DNA of 64,000 nt, from the NCBI RefSeq assembly GCF_009389715.1, contig NC_052399.1, positions 16,495,646 through 16,559,645 of the forward strand. The letters are read 5' to 3'. Numbering within the stretch: position 1 is the first letter of the stretch; the number at the start of each line of letters is the position of its first letter. The notes beneath the pieces are model-generated. The model was not told the origin of the DNA. It saw nothing but the letters and a program-made list of their open reading frames with translations, and did no database searches. Shown one piece after another: positions 1-11,927 of this stretch. Made by a program: the position numbers and the translations under genes. This stretch comes from Phoenix dactylifera. Taxonomy: Eukaryota; Streptophyta; Magnoliopsida; Arecales; Arecaceae.

Positions 1-3000
1 CAGTTTTTCTTCGCCACAAACTTGAACTGAGAAAATCAAAAGATGTAATTATGATGAGTCTGAATAGATAGTTTGCACAAAAATTATCAGCAGCTGAAAA
101 GGTGGAATTACCTTGTGCTGGCTGTACTTCTCTCTGATTGCAGGTAGGCTGCTTCCAAAACTATTAAGGAAAAGACGATGCAAAGCCTTTGCACAATCAG
201 AGAGTTCGGATGGCTTATATAAAGTGTAATGAACAAGTGTGGCATTCTGCAACATCGGCAAGTGGAAAGATAAAAAAGATTAGATCCATACTGTGGAATC
301 TGAACATGATGGAACGGAAGTTGGTTCTACATCTACATTGACAATGTAGGACGATTTGTACTTTTGAGCAGTTGAAACAAGTGATGCCTACGAACTTTTC
401 CTCAATGCGAGAGAACCTAGATAATTATTTCCACAGACATAATAATTGTGATCTAATTTCAATAGGTATGTACCCAAGGTCTCTTCATTGGTTGCAGTAT
501 GAACTTTGCTAAGAATATGGCAGAAGCAGCAATTAGTGATGGAGAATAACAAAGCATGTTATATTCAAGAAGTGATAGCTCTGCAACATAGTTCGCAAGG
601 AACTCAAGCTGCAACAGTGGAACCTGGAAAAGTACAATGAAAGAGAAAAGCAAAGAGGATGAAAAAGCCTCCACAACAAGGAATAAAGAGTAAATCTAAT
701 GAAAAAATTGAAGATAAAGGTACCTCATCACATCCTTGAGCAGCACGGACAAATCTCCTTTGGAGAACAAGAAGAAGACCGTCAGTTCAATACATGATTT
801 TGCAAGACATATACACATTATGATAAATAAAGCCTACATACGGTACCTCAAAAAACACTTGGCTGTTGGAGCTGTCATTTCAAACTTCAAGTACTTCAAG
901 ACAGCTGCTTCCATTTGTAAAACCTGCGCAGATGGACATTAAGTAAGCAGCACAAGCAGAATTACCAAAATATAAGTTGGATTCGAAAGACTGCCAGACC
1001 TCATCCTTAAAGTATGTGTTGTCAGTTATGTAGCAAAATTCTTCCACTTGCGGGGCACATATCTCTTCATATTTTCTGCAAAGATCAAATTCACCTTTTT
1101 AATGCTTAAAAGTAAAGCATACAAAAGAATATATTCTTGACTGCATAGAGAAGTAGGTCTTACGCAGCGATAAGCATGCAAGCAACACCAAGCAGTTGCA
1201 ATCGTTGGCGATTCATCTCATTGCCAGAAAGATACCGATCAATGTAATTAACAGTCAAGTATAATGTATCAGGTACAAGACGATATTCTTCTGCGACCTG
1301 CAATTGAATGAAGATAGGTGATTTAATCACTGAAAGAATGAACGGATTCAAAATTAGTTATTGAAAATGTATTACTTCTACAAGCCAATCTATTAGGATG
1401 GCACGCATGCTTGCATTTATGTCCTTCTGCACACTTTCCATGTAGTCAGTTGAAGACCTTTTCTTTGTCTGTCAGAGCCAAAAAAAATGCAACAGATAAC
1501 AATTAATTAAAAAAACCCAACCAACAGCACAGAAGGTTACTACTTTCTAAAAGATCAATTGGGATATCAGGAATAAAAGCAAATTCAAAATTTTAGATAA
1601 AAGCACAAGTAAGCAGGGTTGATCCAGACAGATCATACGTTAGTATGAAAATATTACCTGCTTTTAGTAAATTTGACACTAGAACAACAATCTAAAATAC
1701 AGAGGTTTAGACAAAGCAATAAACAAGCAGGGACTCAGCCACACAACTTCACATGTATATTCCAATGCAGAAAAAAAAAAAAAAAATCTCTAACGAAAAA
1801 CAGCCAGATAAATTTGATCAGTGAAATTATTCCAAGCTACAAGGTTGACTTGTAAAGTTCAATAACTTACAGACCACTTAACATGTAAACATATCAACTA
1901 GAACATTCAGCATTTATTGGTTAATAATTGTTCATGTACTCTTCAGAAGATTCTAACTTCAGCAGACCACTTATGCATGCATTACTCTTTCCATGTATAG
2001 AGAAACTTAAACTGGATTTCTCTGCCAGACGTCCCTTAAAGGACCACCACCATGACCCCCACAACATGTTTTGGATGCCACTTTCCTAAGCATGTGCGCT
2101 CACTGCACATGGAATCTTACAGACACAGAAAAAGTATAAAATATTTGCAAATCAATACATGATGAAGGAGCAGCAATATTGCATATGTATGAAATTATTG
2201 CTATCTGACTGCCATCTGAATAAATAGAGCTGAAGACTGTGACAGAGATTTATTTGAATTCCCTTCATTATTTTAGTATTCAACACCAGTGGATGTCTCA
2301 CACAAGAGTGACATAGTAATTTATGGATCACATGATGGGTGGACAAATAGGCACAAGTGGAATGAGAATATTAGTGAATTTGGTCACATTTAACAGAAAA
2401 TTAAGTTCTATAGGAAACTGTAAAACTGAGAAAAAATACAATTCCTAATGAAAGTTTGAATTGTAGTATTTAGTATTGCGCATCTCGAACTTATAAAAAA
2501 GAACAATAAGATTTTTTTCCTGACGAACCTTCCTCCGCAACCAAAGATATTAAGACACAGCACATCAAGAAATTTGCATTGGATCAAGTCCCACTGACCA
2601 ATAAACAAAAAGAATAGAAAACATACACAAGGAGGAAAATGTCACCTCAGCTATGCGTAGATGCTTGTATATATCAGATGCAAGCGTTGCACAAAACTGT
2701 GGATCCTTGTGATTGTTGTCAACATCAAAAACATCATCTGTTTCCATTGCCAGAGGAACATCCCTCTTCCATGTAGATCCTAGTAAAATAAATCTACCTT
2801 ATTTGATATTAAGGACATATAACAATTTAACAAACAGACTTCTTACAAGATTCAAGAACAAAGATGCTCTTAAAGTTTCTGGCTTCATAGAACATAAGTG
2901 AGAAAAAGGTGAGCTTTTACCAAATAGCATATGATGAAGTTAATACAAATCACGAATTTAATTAATGGAAGGGGTGCATCAGTCAGAAAGATAAACCTGC

Positions 3001-5824
3001 TGCATTTGCATGATCGGAGATATGAAAATTATCACTTGCCCGCCTCTCCAGAGAAGCAACTGCTGAAGAATCACCATTGTCTATATACTCAAAATCTGGA
3101 CTTTTCATGGAGTCACATGTAGACATAGTTTCAGCCAATGAAACAGAATCTCCTGAGGGATTGGGAGATATGACAGTACTGCAAGGTGCAAGAGAGGTAC
3201 CAACAGTTGATGTTGGCCCATTATGTACTAGAAGTGAAATGTCCTTGGTAGATACAGTAGCAGCTGGCTTCACAACAGCTGATGCAGATACAGTAGCAAC
3301 TGGCTTCACAACAGCTGCTGCAGATACGGTAGTAACTGGCTTCACTACAGCTGATGCAGATATTGGCACAGCTGGCTTCACAATGGTTGATGCAGCCGCA
3401 GAGCTTCTAGGCAAGTTTGTATCATGAACACATGCCACAGATCCCTTCTTCGCATTCAACGTGGAACTTGCTGTGCTTCCCTTCTAATTAGAATTTTTTT
3501 TAAAAAAAATGGATTAAATATTTACAAGAAAGAATTTCAACAAAGAAGGAAAAGAAACGGCCTTAGCTGTCTGGCCATGCCCATCAAAAAGAGCAGTGAA
3601 GGGTATATGTGGTGGTCAGAGAAGTGTGTAATTGGTGGAAGCACAGGCATGTTTAGAGGTTATCAAATTGGAGAAACTAAAACAGAATGGCCAACCCATG
3701 AGATCAGGATAAAGGCAATAGTTTCGGCATCAAAAACCTCCAAGAAAGTAAATACAGAAAGAGTTAGATGAAACAAAAGTTTTGAACTAATAAGAAGAGC
3801 TAAAAACATGCAATATTATGAGTTAGAGATTGGAGAAAAATTAAAAAAAAAAATGGAAATTTCTGATTGCAAGCAAAATGACTCAAAAAGACTTGTTAAG
3901 GCTGAAAAATGCAATATAACAAAACATTTGAATTTAGATATAAATTTCAGGTTCAATTTACTGCTGCTACATAGCATTTAGTAGTTGCAGCTAAATTTTG
4001 TATCCAATTCAGTTTCTTCTTGAACATGCACTGTAAGAGAGGTTAGATTTTTAGATGCATCAAAAAAACTTTTTCAGAAGGTTATTAACAAAACATTACT
4101 GGAAGTCTTTCAGTATCTGTGCACATGGTGCACTAACATGTGCATATCCAGATGTAGCACATCGTGTTGTTACTACCATTTTCCCTCAAGCATGTTCTTA
4201 TACTGGGAGTTTTCAGTCATTCAGCCTCAGCAAATTTTCTAAATGATTATTCACAACTCATATTATTCTTCATACGAACTTATCATGTTTAAGTGTGCAA
4301 TGCATGTCACCTTACAATTTAAGATAACCCTTTTTCTGAAGATTTGGCAAATTAAAGAATCAAGGGTATACTCTTTCCAGGCATTTCTTCCGTCTCTAAT
4401 GTTGAAGTTCTTACTAAGGCACAGATTTGATCCTAGAGGCTAGTATCATAGCAGTGTGAGACTTTACCAATACCCGGAGAATAATTTGAACTCATCCTGG
4501 TTCCATTTTTTTCTTATGGATCAACTGTTGGAAGATTGTGATAATGTACTGGATCCTTTTGAAAAATGCTAACAACATAAAAAATTAGATTTGTAAGATT
4601 AAGATAATGTACTGGATCCTTCTGAAAATGCTAAGCACATAAACAATTTGATTAGGCCTCCTTCTGAAAAATGCTAACCACATAAACAATTTGATTAGGC
4701 TAAGGGCCCTGAAATAACATCAAAAATAAGTCCATCAAAGATCCTTCAACCAACAAGCATGATGAGAATACTTCAAGAAAATGTAAGAACTAGTAAATAG
4801 GCATGAGGAAGGAGCATATTCTAAAAAGGATCTGCAAGAACGACAAGGGAAGTACAAGGGAATGGTAACAAGGAAACAAAAAGTTGAAAATCATACAAGC
4901 AGATGGATGAAGAAGATCCACAAAAGAAAGGTCCCAAACATAAGCAAAATAGTTTTTGTAAAAACAATAACTTGTTCTCTATTATGAAAAAAGTATCATT
5001 TTCATTTATCTTCCAAGTTTGGTTTCAAGAAAATGTTTCAAAAGGACCTGAAAATTCAAGCATTCGTCACAAATACCTGGAGAATGAAACATCTACCCAG
5101 AACTACCTCTCATAAGCATCATAATGTTCGGTTATATAATGATAAAGAATAATAATGTTAACTTACATATATAAGAATAGGCGATAATTCTAAACCCTCA
5201 AACACAAGTCCTTCTTTAAGACTTCTGGAACTCTGTAGAATATTATAATCCCCGGAAAAAGCCTATAAATACAAAGCTACAAAGATCTCTAGCTATTAAT
5301 GTATTATTTTTTCTTTGGAGAATGAACATGAGAGTTAGAGGCTAAATTCCAACTTTCAGTCGTCAATTCAAAGAATTTTCAAATATAGATAATGCAGTAA
5401 CTTCTGAACATCCATATATATCAGGAATCCAACATAAGTCAAACTGAAGTCACGTCAAAACTTAAAGCAAGTATCCAAGAAAAAAATACAAATCAAAGAA
5501 CTCAAAAGGATGCGGTAAAGGATCTAGATTCTATACAAAACAGCAATCATTCCAACCCACGATTCTACCAAAGAAAGAAAGCACAAAAGAACCAACGCCA
5601 GTTTTACCCACATGGACTCCCTTCGTCCCGGGCAGCCGAGCAGCGCTCCTTCCGGCATTGCTCTGATTGGTGATGTTCCCGAGCGCGACCCTCTTCTTCG
5701 CCTGATCGGAGGCAGCTGCCGCGACTTTGGCGGCATTCTCCACCGCCGGCCTCTTCGCCAGCGCCGAGGAAGCGGGGGCGGACGAGGAGGAAGGGAGCGA
5801 TGAGCGGCGGTCCATGCTCGACAT
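1..5824 (-). CDS. CYCA1: A-type cyclin (CYCA1-like), 3' end cut by window edge
   Basis: Regulatory subunit of cyclin-dependent kinases, expected to act in the nucleus in S to M phase. Exons I derive on the minus strand: 5824-5608, 3470-2997, 2779-2646, 1468-1376, 1297-1164, 1075-1000, 923-847, 757-724, 623-474, 246-112 and 26-1 (continues off the window). All phases agree and give about 516 residues. Seen: a destruction box RVALGNITN at residues 45-53; the cyclin signature [11 protein letters not shown] at about 296-306 followed by [21 protein letters not shown]; and a C-terminal cyclin fold ending in YSQHKFKFVAKK at the edge. Residues about 90-140 hold a tandem VVKP repeat. Start chosen at ATG 5824 (MSSMDRRSS); a second Met follows three codons later. 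The exon 1/2 junction is the least certain: acceptor CACAG at 3471 fits the phase of donor GTAAAA at 5607, but donor GTGGGT with acceptor TTAG is possible. Confidence 0.93.
3251..3394 (-). repeat. 4 x 36-bp in-frame minisatellite in cyclin A exon 2
   Basis: Four consecutive 36-bp units begin at 3251, 3287, 3323 and 3359. On the plus strand each starts GATA and contains the core CTGGCTTCAC. In the cyclin frame each codes 12 residues of the type AVVKPxxTVSAx. The array lies between the destruction box and the cyclin fold, in a region of low complexity in this family. Confidence 0.93.
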
Positions 5825-5828
5825 CTTC

Positions 5829-6003
5829 AAAACCCTAACCCTAAGATCCAAGTCCTAAAGGGGCCGCCCGACCCTGACCTCGCTCCTCTACGGCCTCTCT
5901 TGCTACGAGATCGAGCAAGAAGGCCGGGGAAGCCAAGAAGGGAACAAAGAAACCCTATCCGTGCCCTAGATTTCTAAGAAAAAGAGGATTAGGGTTAGGG
6001 TTT
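5829..6003 (-). promoter_or_regulatory. Telo-box motifs in the cyclin A leader/promoter
   Basis: AAAACCCTAACCCTAA lies at 5829-5844, only 5 bases upstream of the cyclin start codon. TTAGGGTTAGGGTTT lies at 5989-6003 in the opposite orientation, and AAACCCTA occurs at 5950-5957. Telo boxes (AAACCCTAA) are known in plant promoters and leaders of proliferation and translation genes. A TATATA at 6344-6349 (minus reading TTATATACGG) could be the TATA box, giving a leader of roughly 500 nt; that part is inference. Confidence 0.55.
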
Positions 6004-6569
6004 GGAGGGGGGTTGCGGGGTCCTCCGCATTGGGGGAGAAGGGGGGATCCGGGAACTGGGGAAGGGTTTTTGTTTTCTCTCGGACAAGAGAGGCGGAATA
6101 AGAGGAAGGTGGAGGAGAATGGGAAAGAGATCGGGATTACTTATTTTCTTCTTTATTATTTTTAATGGAGGGAAGGGGTTGGATTTGAATTCTCAGAAGA
6201 TCATAGCCGTCCGTCTTAGGCGACGATCTCAGAGCGGGGAGCGGGGCTGCGCTCGCCCACGTGGATCTCTCTTGATTTGAATCGCGTCTGGTTGTGATCA
6301 CCTGAGGTGGGGAAGAGGCGACGTCTTTTCCCATAACCAACCGTATATAACCGGAGCGGTAGCTGGGGATTAGGGCTTGATGGAGGTGAGTGGATCACGG
6401 GTCTTTTAAATTCGAACCGGGAAAGGGGCTCGGAAAGCCATGCTTTTGCGGGTGGCTTGGAAGGGAGGAAGGAAAAGAAGGAAGGAGAAGTTTTAGAGGA
6501 TGGGGTGGGGACCGCTGGATGGAGGGCCCAAGATGGGGAGGAAGAGGGTGAGGCTTTCATTTGAAAAGA

Positions 6570-7425
6570 TCGAATCTTATGAAAGGTAGCTTGCTCTTGA
6601 CCTAAGTTATTTGTGAAATAATATAGGATGCAAGAGGGATAAAATTAGGTATCGATATATTCATGTTCATATCATTTATACTTGATAAATATTAATATGG
6701 ATATAAATATTAATTAAATATAAAAATTTATATTTATATTTATTTAGATAGATAAGAATACATATTAGATACTGAAAGTACGAATATAATAATGTATATA
6801 AGTCGGATAGTTAAATTTTATGACCATAAAATCAAATATATGATTGGATAGAAGGTATATTAAATTAGGAGCTTGTTAATATGATTATTTATTTTTTAAA
6901 AAATTAATAAGTGCTATATAAAATTAAAAAAATTATAAATAAAATCGAATATTTAGATACAGATGGAATAGTTGTATGGATATTAAACATATGCTCAAAT
7001 TTATATGTATATCCGGCTAGACTCAAATATAAAAATAGCTTCAGAAGGATATTATCTAATCGACTTTTCATCAGTAAAATGTACTAATTTGCAGTATGAT
7101 TTAATGCATTAAAAGATCATTGCAAACAAACACACATACAACCCATCCTTGTAACATAATATCCTGTAACTTCTGCATCACTAGGCGAACCCGAAAGTCT
7201 GCGACTGACCCTTGGGAAGTACATCCTCCTAAAAAAAAGAAAGGATACAGGTACACACCAGCACCAGTCAACAGGATTTTGAAAGCAACTACATTGCTCT
7301 ATTCCCAGGCATATATAAACAACTGATGAGCCAGAAGATATGGATATGTATTTCTTAAGCTATACGAACATACTCCCTCCCTAGCCGCTGTGATCTGTCT
7401 TCTTCTATGGGCAATGCCACAAGCA
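6570..7425. other. AT-rich intergenic stretch
   Basis: Very AT-rich sequence with short runs of ATAT and AAATT words and no convincing coding frame or structural RNA. I see no gene here. Confidence 0.6.
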
Positions 7426-7429
7426 TCAT

Positions 7430-9313
7430 CCCACAAGCATTCCAAAAACAATCATCCCCTCGCAATGGCATTTTTGCCACAAAATCTGCTGCTCTGTTGG
7501 CTTCGTGGTAAGAGTGGGATAACATAAACTTGTGCCAATCTAGTTTCCATTCAAGGACTTGCCGCCAGCTCTAAATTGAGATGGCCTTCACTATTTTCTA
7601 ATTACAAGCCCAGCAGCCGCTCTATCTTCTATTACAACAGCATCTAAATTTACCAGGAGGGTGTAGCCAGGAGACTGAGTGGGTTGTTGTGCTGCCATTT
7701 TTACGCAGCTTGCAGCTGCCCCCGTGCCATGAAGGAACTTTAAGAGGGAACTGACCTTCTCCTGTTTTCTTGCATGTAAGGTAGATGAATGCTCTTCTCA
7801 CTAGATGCCTAAGGTGTTGAAAATATTTTGTTTAAAAAGTGCTATATCTTTATTTCATAGAAGTATTGTAAAAGAATAATCTACTAGAATAAAATCAGAA
7901 GAAAATTGGAAAAAGTTTGTTTAGATCAAGGCGTATGATATATACTGCTCTAAAAATGTGATTCGCTTCCTATGTGCAAGCCTGCAGCGATCTCATTTTC
8001 AAGGTACAACAATCCGACTCAGCCTGCTTATCTTGTAACAAGCACGATCGCGGTAGAAGTTTGATCCGACCGACTCCTTCAGATATCTAAAAAATAAGAA
8101 AAATAGAAAATAGAAAGTTGAAAGGTGGAAAAATTCTCTGTCCATAGAAGAAACTCAGGAGACAGAGTATCAGTGAGAAAAAGAGAGATCGGATTGAGTC
8201 TATTTATAGACTCTATCTCAGTTTTTCTGAAAGAGGCGTCCTACAATAAGATATTTTAAAGCATTTAAAACATAAAAAATTTTAATTTTTTTTAATTAAA
8301 ACTCTGGCACAGTACTGTGTAGTGTTTTGAAAAATCCATTTATTTCAAGCTGTCCAAATCAGCCAAGTAAATATTGCCGTCAGAGACTTTTTAAATAGGC
8401 TCTATCTAAGTTCTTCTGAAAGAGACAGCTTACAACAAGCTATTTTAAAACATTTAAAACAACTAAAAATAAAAATTTTAATTATTTTAAATTAAACCTC
8501 CGCACAAGACTGTGTAGTGTTTTGAAAAATCTATTTATTCCGAGCTGTCCAAATCAGCCAAGCAAACATTGCCGTCAGAGATCGGTGCTCCTCCTCCGCC
8601 CCGGCTGCAAACAAAACAGCCGCAATGGACCCGGCAAAGAAGTCGGCACGAAATCAATTGCCGATGCACATTTCAGCTGGTACCACCAACTGGAAACGAA
8701 AGGGCATTCAAAAATCACACGAAGGCTATCCACCGCAGTATCATGACATAAGTCGCAAAATATCATCCTATCATCAACAATTCCCCTTCTAGTTGGTAGA
8801 TCTTTGCATGGCAATCTTTTCCACAGAAATTTCCACCAAAAGAATTTGACCCTCATGGGCACATTCAGAGTCCACATCCATTTTAGAGAAAGAATCAAAC
8901 CCGACTGCTGTGGTTGTTTGATTAAAGGATATATGTCTTTAAGAGAAAATATGATTGAGCCTGCTACGCCCCCATGTTAATTGATCATATCAGTCTTTTT
9001 GCGCAAGAGGCATGCTGCATATCCGGTTCATCATTCCAGTTGAGAATAATTTATGGATCATTTCCAGATTCCAGCGCCAAGTAGATGATGACAAATCACT
9101 GACTTGTAAGTCAGCAATTTGAAAGTTCATATTAATGAGAGTGGGCCAGTTGCTTGGAGGAATGGTGGATATCCAAGGATCTGTAAGAACATTAATTGGC
9201 AGCCCGTTTCCAACCAGCCAAATGAATTGGAGCTGAGTAACAGACCTATAATCACTAACATAATATGTTATTTTTTTCAATGGATGACGGTTAATAGGAA
9301 GACTTCGACTCAA
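7430..9313 (-). pseudogene. Degenerate LINE: RT C-terminus, zf-RVT and RNase H remnants
   Basis: Minus-strand pieces in the order expected of a plant L1-type non-LTR retrotransposon. Positions 9313-8990 carry a post-RT segment (FIWLVGNGLPINVLTDPW, then STWRWNLEMI). Positions 8898-8600 carry a zinc-binding RT C-terminal domain (RVKFFWWKFLWKRLP, CDLCHDT, FECPFVSSWW). Positions about 7690-7430 carry an RNase H-like end (YTLLVNLDAVV, then HSYHEANRAADFVAKM). Frames are broken and the zf-RVT histidine appears lost (DSLRVIFECPF). Between the second and third pieces lies unrelated sequence with a tandem duplication. No 5' part (endonuclease, RT core) is seen, so this is a dead fragment. Confidence 0.8.
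8205..8579. repeat. About 185-bp imperfect tandem duplication
   Basis: Two direct copies, about 8205-8390 and 8391-8579. Both run from a GCTCTATCT/GACTCTATCT start through CTGTGTAGTGTTTTGAAAAA to CCGTCAGAG. Just upstream is GAGTCTATTTATAGACTC, a palindrome containing a TATA-like core. The block interrupts the LINE remnant and may be the end of a solo LTR whose borders I could not define. Confidence 0.75.
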
Positions 9314-9525
9314 ACTATGCTTTTTAGTGTCTAAGAGAGAACTTAGAGGTGAGGACAGCTAACTGAGTTACCACCTTTGTTGTCCAATATTCCGAAGAGA
9401 CTCTCTGGACTTGTCATGTATTTATTCCTCCACCGCCGAGCCCTTTTCTTTTCCTTGACTCTCATGTGAGACTTGTGTGAGCAGCCGGTGCACCACAAAA
9501 AAAAAGAGAGCTACGTGATGATATT

Positions 9526-10057
9526 TATCACGCCCCTGCCTGCGCGGAGCACATGAGGCACCTAGTGCCCACGTGGGGGCCACATGAGAAGGGACCGCGG
9601 GGCTCCCCTGTCAGATATTGTCCGGTTCCGAGGCTTCACGCAAGCGTCCTTCACCCCTCTCCAGTTTTGTTTTCCTTCCAAAATGCGTCTGCAGGATTAG
9701 GAGACACCCGCCTCATATGCCCAGGCTCTAGAACGAGTCTTTCCGATATGAGACTATTGGGCCTCACACCCTTCCCACCATCGGACAAGAGCCGTCCCCG
9801 GCTCTGATACCAAATGTCACGCTCCCGCCTACGCAGAGCACGTGAGACACCCAGTGCCCACGTGGAGGCCACATGAGGAGGGACCGCGGGGCTCCCCTGC
9901 CAGATATTGTCCGGTTCCGAGGCTTCACGCAAGCGTCCTTCACCCCTCCTCAGTTTTGTTTTTCTCCCAAAACGCGTCTGCAGGATTAGGAGACACCCGC
10001 CTCATATGCCCAGGCTCTAAAACGAGTTTTTTCGATGTGGGGCTATTGGGCCTCACA
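9526..10057 (-). mobile_element. TRIM-type LTR retrotransposon, 532 bp, with 5-bp TSD
   Basis: Two 243-bp direct repeats (9526-9768 and 9815-10057) flank only 46 bp. In minus orientation the LTR begins TGTGAGGCCC and ends GTGACA (GTGATA in the downstream copy). Two bases inside the 5' LTR end is TGGTATCAGAGC (9812-9801), the classic initiator tRNA-Met primer-binding site. Directly abutting the 3' LTR is a polypurine tract TGGTGGGAAGGG (9780-9769). The element is bounded by ATATT at 9521-9525 and 10058-10062, a perfect 5-bp target-site duplication. There is no coding capacity, so it must have been moved by proteins of another element. By hand the LTRs differ at about 22 of 243 sites with no indels. 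Confidence 0.93.
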
Positions 10058-10062
10058 ATATT

Positions 10063-11920
10063 TGAACCACCTGGTGAGGGAGAACGGGGAGATGGGTTGT
10101 TGCTTTTATAGTGAGATTGAGATTCTGGGGCTTTGCGTTGTTAGGAAACAAACTTAGTTAAGAGATCACGGAGGAGTATTTCTGTCCTCTCAAAAAAAAA
10201 AAAAAGAATAAAAGGAAATGGTGGATGTTTCATGAAATTTCTCCATAGCAACAAATTGAGTGGTGTGTATATATATATATATATCTCGATTCTTATCACA
10301 TACCTTTATATGGTAATGAAGTTGGATTCTAAGAGGCACTCAAACATCTATCATAATGATTCTAATAAAATTTAGAATAGTTAGTTTTCATTTTAGAAAA
10401 TTACTATTTAAATTTTTAGAAAATTATCTCTAATCCTACTCTTCAGGAACTTGATTGATTATCAAATAGCAAATTTTGAATTAGGAATCTGTATTAGTAC
10501 TAAGCAGACCAACAAATTAAGTAATTTAGTTCCCATATCTATGCACAATTACTAATTAAGATGACCCGTGATCAAAATCCTGGAGAGTTTTTTTTCATAA
10601 TTGAATGTGTAATCAAACCTTAAGGTAGAATAAGCTACCGGCAACCTAGCTACTTGATTGCTGAACTTGTGTTCTAATTAATTGGAGCGACGTCAAGAGA
10701 GAGAAAGACATCTTAAACAAGAATAGTTGATAATAAGTTCATTAGATGCAATTAGCTTTTATCGCCAAAGATATGTAGGGTAGATATCTCACATTATGCA
10801 CAGATCAAGAGGTGATAATTAGCAATTTACTCGATTTTGTTTTACTTTCATTCTGCATATGCATTTTGGAAAGGAGCTTCGCTTTAAAAATCCCGTCAAA
10901 TTTCTAAATAAATAGTTAATCATATGGACTTCCTTTGAATCATGGATTCATGGGTGCCATTCTTTTTATGTGATGTTTCCCTCGAAGGTCAGGGAATCCA
11001 ACAAAAGGAGTAACAACTAGGTTGTCTAGAATGATAAAATTTACGGAAATAATATTAGCTTATTAATGGGATGCAAGAAGCAATTTTGCTAGGGCTTGTG
11101 AATTTATAAATTAAGAGCAATTAATTAATTACTTGATGAGATGATCATTAATTACTTTAGTGATTATGATGACATATCTGGTGCTGAAAGGCCTATTCTT
11201 ATGGATCATTTATACCCTATCCTTCTGCGACCACCTTTTAGAGAAATGCCATTTGCTTTTGAAACATTATCATGGCCTATGATTAAAAATAAGTTGCATT
11301 TTGCCACTCTAAAAGACCACTAAATACATGACAACTAATTCTTTTTACTAAACATCTAACAAATTAAAATATGTTCATATTGAATTATATAGAAAAGGAA
11401 TAGCTTAGTGCCTAAAACTCTTGTTATTATGTGGTTCGAGGAAGATCAGACATATGAAGTCTTATTTCTGTATGCAGAAAGACTATTTTCATATTTCGAA
11501 TTAATAATCTTCAGGTCACAATAGAACAACTTTATCATTGCATTGGAGCTCACCCTTTTCATATCGAAATACGAGAACCGTTAAAAGCACGCCTTTACAT
11601 ATTATTCAAGAGTCCTATTAGTAATCATCAGCCATTCTACGCCTCTTTCGTAGATCCATTCATGAGGATATCTCAAAAGCGCAAAGTGCAAGAGTTTGCA
11701 ATTTTTCCATGCATGATCTCAATAGGAGGAGGTGGATGAGAACTTAAAATTTTCATCAAGGTACCAGAGAGACTCGTAAGAGTATACTTGTTGCGAATTA
11801 AAAACACCCTAGTTCTCTAATTTGGCAGTTCTTGAGTACTTCCTCCTTTAGATGCAACTTTGTTTTGTGCAAAGAAAATTTTAGCATTTCAGGTTTCTAA
11901 AAATATCCAACTACTAATAG
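10063..11920. other. Intergenic, AT-rich
   Basis: Includes a short TA microsatellite near 10268-10284 and otherwise unstructured AT-rich sequence. Short open frames such as 11141-11323 show no recognisable domain. I see no supported gene. Confidence 0.6.
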
Positions 11921-11927
11921 CCCCAAC

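Noticed and set aside
3077-3427. A 116-codon plus-strand frame with repeats
   Set aside because: It is antisense to cyclin A exon 2; the repeats are the shadow of the 36-bp coding units.
5829-6003. An interstitial telomere remnant
   Set aside because: Only one to two repeat units each and located at the leader of a cell-cycle gene; telo-box elements explain them better.
6216-6560. A 114-codon minus-strand frame upstream of cyclin A
   Set aside because: Low-complexity Ser/Pro translation in promoter DNA with no domain; it is not in phase with the cyclin.
9553-10111. Three overlapping open frames of 84-93 codons on both strands
   Set aside because: They lie inside the TRIM LTRs, are repeated between the two copies and match no protein; they are by-products of GC-rich repeat sequence.
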